Shown in pieces: positions 54,129-61,760 of a stretch of 64,000 nucleotides of DNA. Every line of letters starts with the position of its first letter. Position 1 is the first letter of the stretch. Both the position numbers and the translations under genes were made by a program. Under the pieces are notes generated by a model, which was not told the DNA's origin, searched no databases, and saw nothing but the letters and a program-made list of their open reading frames with translations. Origin of the DNA: Paenibacillus sp. 1001270B_150601_E10 (lineage in GTDB: Bacteria; Bacillota; Bacilli; Paenibacillales; Paenibacillaceae); the NCBI RefSeq assembly GCF_015558675.1, contig NZ_JADMOL010000007.1, positions 1 to 64,000 of the forward strand, read 5' to 3'.

Positions 54129-55361
54129 CTAGCTGCCGCAGCACTGCTTATACTTTTTGCCGCTTCCGCATATGCAGCGTTCATTTCTCCCTGGATAACT
54201 CCGCTTGATCCGCTGCATAACATCTTTAGCGAGCGTTCTCATCCGGTCCTCTCCATATTTATATAGCATTTGATAACTTTGGCAAAAATAATCCGTTTCC
54301 TGCAAGGTTCCTTGAGATCCAGGCTTCTCTGTCATTCGATTGCGAGGGCAACCGCCATGACAATAATGCCAATACGAGCAGGAATGGCATTGATCTAAAC
54401 CAATCTTCTGCTGATCCTCAAACAGCTCCCATTTCGAAGCTTCCATTAGTTCTGCCAAAGATTCCTCTGCAGCACTGCCCAGCTTGTACTGATCATGGAT
54501 ATAGAAGTCGCAAGGATAGGCATCTCCATTTTGCTCTAAAATAAGCATTTTGGGGCAGCTTGTCCGATACGTGCACAGTTCAGTTTCATCTCCGATAAGC
54601 GTCTGAAGCCAATTATCAAAAATACGAATCGAACACTGTGGTTGTCCGTCTTCCAGCCATAGATCAAAAACATCGCATAGGAATTGTCCGTACTCCTCTG
54701 GCGTTATGCGATAGGTTCCGGACGCCTCTACATCCTGAGATCGGAAGTTCATGCAAGGAATAAACTGAGCATATTCAATGCGTTGCTCCTTCAACCATTG
54801 CATTAGCGCTTTAGCTTCTCTTACATTGTCCTCATGAATGACCATCAAAATATTAAAGGACACATTTGCCTGACGAAGAGCATCAATACCGCGCATTACC
54901 TGTTTATAAGAGCCTGCGCCCGAGCCAGTCTTTCTACGCTTATCATGAATAGATTCGGGACCATCGACACTAACTCCTACTAGGAAAGAATATGTCCTAA
55001 AGAACTGGGCCCATTCTTCATCAATCAGCGTCCCATTCGTTTGCACACTATTGCTGATGGTCGTACGAGGGGGTGCATAATGAGCCTGCAGGGCTACCAC
55101 CTTTTCAAAAAAGGCTTTGCCTGCGAGCAACGGCTCTCCCCCCTGCCAAGCAAAGGACACTGCGCCTCGGGATGCCTGCATCATTTGCTGAACCACTGAC
55201 TCGAGCAGCTTATCCTCTATTCGTCGGATCGTCTTACCAGGCTTTCCAGCACAAGTGCTGTAATAGCAATAGTCACAAGCAAGATTGCAATCCTCCGATA
55301 CTGTTTTCCACATGATACTGCTTGGCGCCTCACTAGTCCGCATAGTCGCACATGAATTCAT
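54129..55361 (-). CDS. anaerobic sulfatase-maturase-like radical SAM/SPASM protein with SEC-C tail
   Basis: About 410 residues. Radical SAM cysteines CNLACDYC near residue 24; AWQGGEPLL and SNSVQTNGTLI follow as SAM-binding elements. The SPASM region has CPKMLILEQNGDAYPCDFY, then CHSCSYWHYCHGGCPRNR and YFCQSYQ, the two-cluster set of anSME enzymes. These oxidise Cys or Ser of sulfatases to formylglycine; close relatives modify peptides. The last 20 residues form a SEC-C zinc motif (CICGSGKKYKQCC), an unusual fusion. No sulfatase or obvious peptide substrate is adjacent. Start at 55361 follows GGGAGTGAAGGAC. Confidence 0.85.
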   Translation of the reverse strand: MNSCATMRTSEAPSSIMWKTVSEDCNLACDYCYYSTCAGKPGKTIRRIEDKLLESVVQQMMQASRGAVSFAWQGGEPLLAGKAFFEKVVALQAHYAPPRTTISNSVQTNGTLIDEEWAQFFRTYSFLVGVSVDGPESIHDKRRKTGSGAGSYKQVMRGIDALRQANVSFNILMVIHEDNVREAKALMQWLKEQRIEYAQFIPCMNFRSQDVEASGTYRITPEEYGQFLCDVFDLWLEDGQPQCSIRIFDNWLQTLIGDETELCTYRTSCPKMLILEQNGDAYPCDFYIHDQYKLGSAAEESLAELMEASKWELFEDQQKIGLDQCHSCSYWHYCHGGCPRNRMTEKPGSQGTLQETDYFCQSYQMLYKYGEDRMRTLAKDVMQRIKRSYPGRNERCICGSGKKYKQCCGS

Positions 55362-55574
55362 GTCCTTCACTCCCGTTATTTGTATCATCCATTTTTTCTT
55401 ATGGGCTTAGACTCGACAATGCTGATGCGATTTGCTTTCGTTTAAAGACCTTGAGTCCTGTTTCCTATTACGATTAGAATCCGTTTCTAGCATAAAACGA
55501 TGGAAATCATTGTGCTAGGAGCATTCTCACAATCCCTTATTCTACCACCCGAGTACTAACCCTCTCTATTGAAA

Positions 55575-55606
55575 TGAAAAAGGTCCGCCCTCTTTCAAGG
55601 CGAACC
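55575..55606 (-). terminator. intrinsic terminator of the LOG-family gene
   Basis: AGGT(t)CGCC / GGCG(g)ACCT hairpin, followed on the minus strand by TTTTTCATTT. Confidence 0.8.
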
Positions 55607-55650
55607 TGATTCACAAGCCTATCATATTCATATTTCTTAAAGCACTAAAG

Positions 55651-56232
55651 TTAGTCTTCCAGATGCTTCCACTTATTCTTGAGCTCTGGACGATGATACT
55701 GCTCCATCTTCTCAAGCAGCTGCTCAGCAGTTGGAGCTTCCAGAATGAGCTGACGATGAGCTTCCTGAGCGAACTCCGCTTCAATACTGTGGTCTACCAT
55801 GCGAAGAAGCGGCGTGTAGTAGTCCAACACATTAAGGAGCGCCACTGGCTTGCTATGTATTCCGATCTGCGTCCAGCTGACAGCCTCAAACCACTCTTCA
55901 AAGGTTCCGAACCCACCAGGCAATGCAATAAAGCCATCTGAGCGATGAGCCATCAGTGCCTTGCGTTCATGCATATCCTTCACTTCGATGAATTCTGTAA
56001 GTCCAGTATGGACAACCTCTCCTCGAAAGAGGCCCTTCGGCATGATACCCGTTACTTTTCCACCGTGAGCCAAAGCGCTGTTTGCTACTTCCCCCATAAG
56101 TCCAACCTTGGAGCCGCCATATACAAGCTCAATTCCTCGCTCGGCCAGTAGCTTGCCCAGCTTGCGCGCCTCGTCCGCATACTCCGGACGATTACCCAAG
56201 TTAGACCCTGCGTAAACACAAATTGTCTTCAT
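55651..56232 (-). CDS. LOG family protein (TIGR00730, cytokinin riboside 5'-monophosphate phosphoribohydrolase type)
   Basis: 193 residues with a Rossmann fold. ICVYAGSNLGNRPEY, ELVYGGSKVGLMGEVANSAL and the signature PGGFGTFEEWFEAVSWTQIG (PGGxGTxxE) are complete. Family members cleave nucleoside 5'-monophosphates to free base and ribose phosphate; the bacterial physiological role is unclear. AGGAGTG precedes the start. Monocistronic. Confidence 0.9.
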   Translation of the reverse strand: MKTICVYAGSNLGNRPEYADEARKLGKLLAERGIELVYGGSKVGLMGEVANSALAHGGKVTGIMPKGLFRGEVVHTGLTEFIEVKDMHERKALMAHRSDGFIALPGGFGTFEEWFEAVSWTQIGIHSKPVALLNVLDYYTPLLRMVDHSIEAEFAQEAHRQLILEAPTAEQLLEKMEQYHRPELKNKWKHLED

Positions 56233-56459
56233 TCTCTACACTCCTAAAAGTTAGTCGACATACATATATCAGGAAGTCAGAACAACGTCAAGCGGAATCG
56301 TGATCTGCGCATGTTCCCTTAAGCTCTTAGTTCGACTAATAAGGAGTGCGATAGAACGGCTCTTTCTAGATAAAGCCTAATCGTGCAGAATCATGCATGG
56401 TTATAACTTATTCTTATGCTTCATGCTATGTTGTCTTAATCTTATGTAAAGCGTATATC

Positions 56460-56864
56460 TTATCGACGTAATCCTGTATGTGAATCTGAATATTTGTACT
56501 TTTCAAGCAGGTTGGACATATTATAGTTCGACTCGAACCAAGTGCTGACCATCAGCGTATCGTGCTTCAGCGTAAAGTCGAATACAATCTCTCCGTGCGT
56601 CCAGTTCTTCTTGCGCTTTAGCGCTTCCATAGCAAGCAAGCGGAATGAAGCAATATGGTTCTTCTGCATCCCCTGTCGTATGGGAACCAGCACCTCATTC
56701 TTGCTCTCAAGCGCATCATGCTTAACGCCAAACTTACCTATCATATCGTTGCGTATACACACTACCAAAGTCCCACCTGTTATGCCGATCAACTCTGATT
56801 CCAATTCCTCAAATACCAAACTCAACTGTCTAGCCAAACTTAATTCCATGTTCCTATTCATCAT
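56460..56864 (-). CDS. hypothetical protein downstream of comA
   Basis: 134 residues, no membrane segment. Two similar beta-rich halves may be present (ELIGITGGTLVVCIRNDMIGKFG and WTHGEIVFDFTLKHDTLMVSTWF), somewhat like DUF2294-type domains, but I cannot assign a family. GAGGAGGA precedes two adjacent ATG codons. It follows comA on the same strand after 150 AT-rich bases. It may be a target or accessory of the quorum-sensing locus, or unrelated. Confidence 0.5.
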   Translation of the reverse strand: MMNRNMELSLARQLSLVFEELESELIGITGGTLVVCIRNDMIGKFGVKHDALESKNEVLVPIRQGMQKNHIASFRLLAMEALKRKKNWTHGEIVFDFTLKHDTLMVSTWFESNYNMSNLLEKYKYSDSHTGLRR

Positions 56865-57012
56865 ATTCCTCCTCTCAAATCACCCATTGTTATTGTTAAT
56901 ATATGGATTGCAAGTACAATTATATAGTCATATTTTACTTTTTACAACATATTATTACACCGTTTTTACTATTTTACATAGTTGAAATAAAATGATAATT
57001 AAGTCATAAGAA

Positions 57013-57663
57013 CTAGAACATTTCTTTTCGCACAAGACCAAGTCTAGTTGCTTCCACAATTGCCTCAGAACGCGAACGAACACCTAGCTTTTCGAAGATT
57101 CGAGTCAAATTATATTCAACGGTACGCTGGCTCATATGAAGCTTAGCGGCAATATCCTTATTGCTGCGTCCTTCGGCCACCTCTTGCAGAATTTCCTGCT
57201 CTCGCTCATTGATAGAAGCTTCCTCAAATGTCTTGTCGCCGCGCTTAATCTTGATCTCGCTCCGCCGCAGCTGCTTAAGAAGCGAGAGAGGGATAATGGC
57301 TTCATCTCGCATGCAGCAATAGATCGCATTCAACAACTGTTCTCTAGATACCGTCTTCGACACAAAGCCGGATACCCCGGATTCAACCAATAAGTTAAAG
57401 TGAGAGCTGATCTCATAACCGGTGTAAATCAATACTTTTCGATCAGGCTTCTCCTGAATTAATCGTTTGGTCAACTCCAGCCCGCTTATTGTGGGCATGT
57501 TCAGATCGCATAGAATGATGTCGTAGTGGTCATTCTTAACCTCTTCCAGCGCTTCTACACCGGAAAGTACAACATGGACGCTAATCTGTGGATCCTGCTC
57601 CAGCATCGTCTTGGTTCCCTCGCCGACCGATGGATGATCGTCAACTAATAAGATACGAATCAA
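57013..57663 (-). CDS. comA: ComA-like NarL-family response regulator
   Basis: 216 residues (Bacillus ComA has 214). Receiver domain: LLVDDHPSVGEGTKTML, phospho-acceptor Asp53 in ILCDLNMPTISG, Lys in FVSKTVSREQL. LuxR-type helix-turn-helix at the C terminus: NEREQEILQEVAEGRSNKDIAAKLHMSQRTVEYNLTRIF. Start TTG at 57663 was chosen because GAGAGGGGGA lies six bases upstream; the frame could begin seven codons earlier. It overlaps the end of comP by 23 bases. Partner of ComP; the regulated genes cannot be told from this window. Confidence 0.88.
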   Translation of the reverse strand: MIRILLVDDHPSVGEGTKTMLEQDPQISVHVVLSGVEALEEVKNDHYDIILCDLNMPTISGLELTKRLIQEKPDRKVLIYTGYEISSHFNLLVESGVSGFVSKTVSREQLLNAIYCCMRDEAIIPLSLLKQLRRSEIKIKRGDKTFEEASINEREQEILQEVAEGRSNKDIAAKLHMSQRTVEYNLTRIFEKLGVRSRSEAIVEATRLGLVRKEMF

Positions 57664-60037
57664 AATGAGTCCCCCTCTCTTCAACTTCCTTCGATAAATG
57701 GACAGGCATCATAATCTCTACCTCAAAGCCCTGTCCCGGCTTCGAAATAAACTCAATCGTTCCTTCAAAGCTAATAACGCGCTCCCGAATGCCTGACAGT
57801 CCCATATGGCTGAATGAAGATTGCAAATGCTCGATCTCCATGCCTAACCCATTATCTCTATAATGGAAATAAAGCGAATTGTCGATTTGAGTTAATTCGA
57901 TTGTTACATCCGTTGCCCGAGCATGTTTCTCTGTATTTCGAAGAAGCTCCTGTACGATCCGATACATAGCCGTTATTTGCTCTTCATTTAATGTCATCTC
58001 TATTGGAGCAGTATGAAGATGAATGGAAAAATTCATTTGCAATCTTGCATGGTCGATCAGATTCTCTATAGCTTCGACAACGCCAAGCTCCTTTAGCAAC
58101 GGGGGCCTCAGCTCATTGCATGTTTCACGAATTTGGTGAATTACATCCAAAAGTCCTTCTTTAATCTCCTCTAGCTCTTGAGCAAGGTTCTTGTCCATTT
58201 GACGATCCAGCAGCACGGATTCTAACTTACGAAACCACAGCAATTGATCCTGAAGAGCAGAGTCGTGAAGATCTGCTGCTAGTCGCCTGCGCTCATTCTC
58301 GGACAAGCAGAATATTAGACGCAAAAGCCACGGCGATGTTGATTGATGCTTCTTCATCTCGATTTCCAGGTCATCGATTAAACTATCAATTAAGTATAAA
58401 TTCTCAAATACGATGCTTGTATAATTCGAAATGGTCTTGAGCCAGCGCATTTCATCCACATTAAATTGGGTATGATTGTTTTTGTTACTAATCCAGAGAA
58501 TGTGTAGTTCTTCCTTACGCTTGCCCACAATCAATGCAACACCGTAAGGCAGTGTCATGACTTCTGCAACCTGCATCGTATCAACGCGCTCCAATAACAT
58601 ATCTGAAACTTCCTGATCCAGTTTGGTATCAATATTCATTTGTACAATTTGGTTTGCAGTATCAATAATAACAAATTGATACTGACATATCGGAAGCATG
58701 ATAGAAATCTCTTGATGCAATACATTTTCCAGATCTGTACGCTTCATGACCTTCGCCATCTGCCTCGAATAACGGTCAATACTGTCCTGGTAACTGTACA
58801 TCTGCTTAAACAACTTTGGTCTGAATCGGTGATCGATTTGTTCTTTTAAATATAAAAATAAAATCAAACTAGTATAGACTACAATAAAGATCTGGAACCA
58901 TTTTACACTAGCATAATCATGGCTTACATACAGCACGACATAGAGAAGCAATAGAATCGATATCGCTGGGATAACCGATAATAACGTATAATACTTGAAA
59001 CGTGTAAAAATAAATTCAATATCAAACAATCTATTTGATGTAAATAAGTACATATAACTAAAAGGCAAAACAAGTAAAAATAAAGTCGTTACGTTAGGAG
59101 AAAGTAATTGAACATGAAATAATATTCCCGGCAACAAGTTCATTGTCACGAATGGCGTAAATGCAACGATCTGTGCTGCTAGAATAATCATAAACAGAGG
59201 ACGAAGAGATGAATTCCGATAACGTAAATAAACGTTAACAAGGCGAAAAACACAAAGACTGTACCCACAAGTTAATGTAAAATAGTTCATAACTTGTATT
59301 AAACGATAGTAACCACTTGGGAAAACGTCAGTAAAAGTGTAAGTACTATGAAAGAAAACAATACACATGTTAATCGCAACCCAGGTAAATAAAAGTCTTG
59401 AATTCTTAAAATGCACCTGAAATCTTCTTAAATAGACCTGCATAAAATATAAAAAAATAAAGGGTATCGCAGGAAGTATTATAAATATAAGTACTCTTCC
59501 AATTGGGTCACACCGATATGAAGCTGGGGAACTAAAGTAACTTACTCCAATCGCTAAGAAGAACCAGCTTAGTATGTGAGCCGCTTTATCATGTCTACAT
59601 TTCACATATAAGAATAGAGATACAGACGAAAAAATAATCAGAAACAATGTTGGGACTATTAAATGAAAGATTGTTTCTTCACTTGCTAAATTTTCTTTCC
59701 AATGATTGGGTATTTCAATAAAATCAGTCGTACCATCTTGTTTTTTTAATAGAATGGTATCTGCATATTCGACCATCCCGTATTTTATTACCGTTCTATG
59801 CTCACTAGCCTTTTTTCCGTTTATCTCAAGAACAATATCCCCTTGTTGCGCCCCATAATTCTTCAAACTTCCTTCATATTCAATCGTTGTTATAACGATA
59901 TTCCCATCATCGTCTGTTTTCACAGCGGCACCAATCGGGGTTATATTAATCGTCACATAGGCTAAATAAATTATTAAAATTGAAATAATGACAAAGAAGG
60001 AGGCATTTTTAATCCTCCTTAGCAGGTGATTATTCAT
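57641..60037 (-). CDS. comP: ComP-like pheromone-sensing histidine kinase
   Basis: 798 residues, built like Bacillus ComP. A first membrane segment is followed by an extracellular PDZ-like domain (LKNYGAQQGDIVLEINGKKASEH, about 55-100). Eight to ten membrane segments run to about residue 400, with the ComP-type motif FDIEFIFTRFKYYTLLSVIP. A GAF-like region precedes the HisKA_3 kinase with His591 in LAADLHDSALQDQ. The HATPase has MYRIVQELLRNTEKHA and MGLSGIRERV. It should detect modified ComX outside and phosphorylate ComA. The coding sequence is visibly A+T richer than its neighbours. AAGGAGG precedes the ATG. Confidence 0.88.
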   Translation of the reverse strand: MNNHLLRRIKNASFFVIISILIIYLAYVTINITPIGAAVKTDDDGNIVITTIEYEGSLKNYGAQQGDIVLEINGKKASEHRTVIKYGMVEYADTILLKKQDGTTDFIEIPNHWKENLASEETIFHLIVPTLFLIIFSSVSLFLYVKCRHDKAAHILSWFFLAIGVSYFSSPASYRCDPIGRVLIFIILPAIPFIFLYFMQVYLRRFQVHFKNSRLLFTWVAINMCIVFFHSTYTFTDVFPSGYYRLIQVMNYFTLTCGYSLCVFRLVNVYLRYRNSSLRPLFMIILAAQIVAFTPFVTMNLLPGILFHVQLLSPNVTTLFLLVLPFSYMYLFTSNRLFDIEFIFTRFKYYTLLSVIPAISILLLLYVVLYVSHDYASVKWFQIFIVVYTSLILFLYLKEQIDHRFRPKLFKQMYSYQDSIDRYSRQMAKVMKRTDLENVLHQEISIMLPICQYQFVIIDTANQIVQMNIDTKLDQEVSDMLLERVDTMQVAEVMTLPYGVALIVGKRKEELHILWISNKNNHTQFNVDEMRWLKTISNYTSIVFENLYLIDSLIDDLEIEMKKHQSTSPWLLRLIFCLSENERRRLAADLHDSALQDQLLWFRKLESVLLDRQMDKNLAQELEEIKEGLLDVIHQIRETCNELRPPLLKELGVVEAIENLIDHARLQMNFSIHLHTAPIEMTLNEEQITAMYRIVQELLRNTEKHARATDVTIELTQIDNSLYFHYRDNGLGMEIEHLQSSFSHMGLSGIRERVISFEGTIEFISKPGQGFEVEIMMPVHLSKEVEERGTHFDSYLIS

Positions 60038-60131
60038 TGAGTGCCTCCTTAAAATGCACTTGCCTAAATTAGCAGTGCTAAAAATAATAAGTACTTAGAT
60101 GATTGAATGGGTTATGTTTTGATTAAACAAC

Positions 60132-60302
60132 TCACATCCAGCCAATAAAAGAATAACTATCTCGACCTTGCCTTGAATTTAATAAAACATCACGAAGTGC
60201 TTCTTGTTGAATAGTTGGAACACCTTCAAGTTGCAAGCGACCATGCATGAATTGATCCATCAAGTTGCGATCTCTGAGTAAAGATTGAATCATTTCTTTC
60301 AT
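60132..60302 (-). CDS. comX: ComX pheromone precursor
   Basis: 56 residues, the size of Bacillus ComX (about 55). The N-terminal helical leader contains KEMIQSLLRDRNLMDQFM. The C-terminal segment ends RDSYSFIGWM, with one tryptophan at position 55, the residue ComQ is expected to prenylate. ComX sequences are hypervariable, so the assignment rests on length, terminal Trp, and position between comQ and comP. The frame could be extended 31 codons upstream, but TTGGAGGGG sits six bases before the ATG at 60302. Exported mature peptide length is unknown. Confidence 0.82.
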   Translation of the reverse strand: MKEMIQSLLRDRNLMDQFMHGRLQLEGVPTIQQEALRDVLLNSRQGRDSYSFIGWM

Positions 60303-60384
60303 ATTGTGCCCCTCCAATTTCTCAAAATAGGAATTTAGAACTGCTTTTACATGTAATACTATCAAAGTCTGAATACAACATGAA

Positions 60385-60422
60385 CGCAATTTCAATTGTG
60401 TATTTCCACAATTGAAATTGCG
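60385..60422 (-). other. perfect 16-bp hairpin between comQ and comX
   Basis: CGCAATTTCAATTGTG (60385-60400) and CACAATTGAAATTGCG (60407-60422) form a perfect stem with a 6-base loop. No T run follows on either strand. It lies in the 153-base gap after comQ and 83 bases before comX. It may stabilise or process the comX message or attenuate read-through. The outer ends contain TTGCG half-sites resembling parts of a ComA box, but outward facing. Confidence 0.6.
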
Positions 60423-60455
60423 GTTTCAAATAATAGTCCAATCATCCCTTTAGAA

Positions 60456-61397
60456 TCAAGCCCCCAGCGTTTCAGGGGCTACCGCAAAGGTAAGCAAAAA
60501 TTCTTCCATATAGCCCTTATTCTCCGGAATGGACTCAAAGCGCTTACTAAACTCATGGAAATACATTCTCATTTGAACCTGTGCAAAAAGAATAGCTCCG
60601 TACTGTTCACATATTGCTTTAAAGATATCGAATTTTATATTGATATCAGGAGGTAATTGTCCCTCCTCCATGTATGTCTTCAACCAGAGATTCTCGCCCT
60701 CTACACACTCCATTAGATATAATATAGGAAAGGTTCGCTTCCGTCTCTTAAAATCACCTTTCTCCGACCAATTAAAGATATCCTGACAATCATTATTCAA
60801 TTGGGCTGACAGCCCCATATATTCGGCGTATTCTTCAACTAGATAGTGCCTTTCGCCCGATGCCATTAGTGCCCCAAGTCCACAAGCCATCACAAAAAGT
60901 GACGCGGACTTTTCTTTAATCATCTCTAGATATTTATCCGTATCTTCCACATCATTTTGCAAATCGGTCATCTGCCCGTTCAATGAACATAGCAGTTTAT
61001 CTTGAACTAATTCTAAAGCTGACAGCCTTATGCTTGGTTCGTGAAGTGACTGAATCAATGATTGTTGTCCTACAAGTAAGAGCCCTACAGCTACGTTTAG
61101 CGCCTCTGCAGGTGGAATCTGCATCCAAGGCATGGATGGTGCATCTTGATCTTGGAGATCATCCAGTATATCTGAGCTCAAAATAAGAAGTTCCACTCCA
61201 GCCGCTACACGATATATGCTGTCTTCTGTTCCACCGAACCTATGGTAATGCCACACCGTTAATGCACCAAATATTTGTGGTTCCAGCAGCTTCTCTGAAA
61301 TAAATTGATGAGCATATGCCCTCATCGGTGCCGTACGAAAATACAGGTCAGATAGTTCATGCATGTTTTGTTCAATTTGTTTTTTTACCTGCTCCAT
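60456..61397 (-). CDS. comQ: ComQ-like isoprenyl transferase
   Basis: 313 residues of the polyprenyl synthase fold. First aspartate-rich motif DDLQDQD at residues 79-85 and a second region NNDCQDI at 201-207 (N202-D203-x-x-D206). ComQ family proteins attach a farnesyl or geranyl group to the Trp of ComX and help its export. KGDFKRRKRTFPILYL is typical of the family C-terminal half. GAGGAGGGCC gives a clear start. It has little of the second DDxxD motif of chain-making synthases, matching ComQ. Terminator-like hairpin lies 40 bases upstream. Confidence 0.88.
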   Translation of the reverse strand: MEQVKKQIEQNMHELSDLYFRTAPMRAYAHQFISEKLLEPQIFGALTVWHYHRFGGTEDSIYRVAAGVELLILSSDILDDLQDQDAPSMPWMQIPPAEALNVAVGLLLVGQQSLIQSLHEPSIRLSALELVQDKLLCSLNGQMTDLQNDVEDTDKYLEMIKEKSASLFVMACGLGALMASGERHYLVEEYAEYMGLSAQLNNDCQDIFNWSEKGDFKRRKRTFPILYLMECVEGENLWLKTYMEEGQLPPDINIKFDIFKAICEQYGAILFAQVQMRMYFHEFSKRFESIPENKGYMEEFLLTFAVAPETLGA

Positions 61398-61436
61398 CTA
61401 GGCCCTCCTCTTCATGAGCTGCCTCACATCCAATAT

Positions 61437-61504
61437 AAAAAAAAGGCAACGGCCGACAAACCTATGATTATATTATCATATAAACATAAGTATAGTGCCA
61501 TTGC
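61437..61504 (-). terminator. terminator of the peptide gene, overlapping the comQ promoter area
   Basis: Minus strand GCAATGGC pairs with GCCGTTGC (one G-U), then eight T. The loop of about 43 bases contains a consensus TATAAT (61467-61472 on the plus strand as ATTATA). Transcripts arriving from upstream would end here, while a start inside the loop would lack one arm and reach comQ. Confidence 0.65.
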
Positions 61505-61517
61505 TTATTATACCTCT

Positions 61518-61697
61518 TTACTTCAGATTTCGAGGTTTATTTTGTTTATCATCATTAAACTTGAGGTGATTAAAGCTAGATGAAGGTAGATGGTGTCGGC
61601 TCATCTTCTCAAATAGTGAAGAAAGCGCCCTCATTCGCATCCGAACCAACGCCTCAGCTGGTGTTGCTACTTTATCCGACTTTCTTTCTGGGCTCAT
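61518..61697 (-). CDS. 59-residue basic peptide, possible RiPP precursor
   Basis: Starts MSPERKSDKVATPAEALVRM, continues with an amphipathic Arg/Met/Leu helix, then a Ser/His-rich stretch (SRHHLPSSSFNHLKF) and a Lys/Asn/Gln tail. No Cys and no signal sequence. AAGGAGGGA with ideal spacing makes translation very likely. It follows the lantibiotic-dehydratase-C-like gene by 63 bases and precedes a terminator, so the two form a unit. The precursor role is inferred from size and neighbour; an accessory or regulatory peptide is equally possible. Confidence 0.55.
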   Translation of the reverse strand: MSPERKSDKVATPAEALVRMRMRALSSLFEKMSRHHLPSSSFNHLKFNDDKQNKPRNLK

Positions 61698-61760
61698 CCT
61701 GCTGTCCCTCCTTATCATGATGAATATGGTGAAGAAAGACGAATTAGCAGCAATATGATG

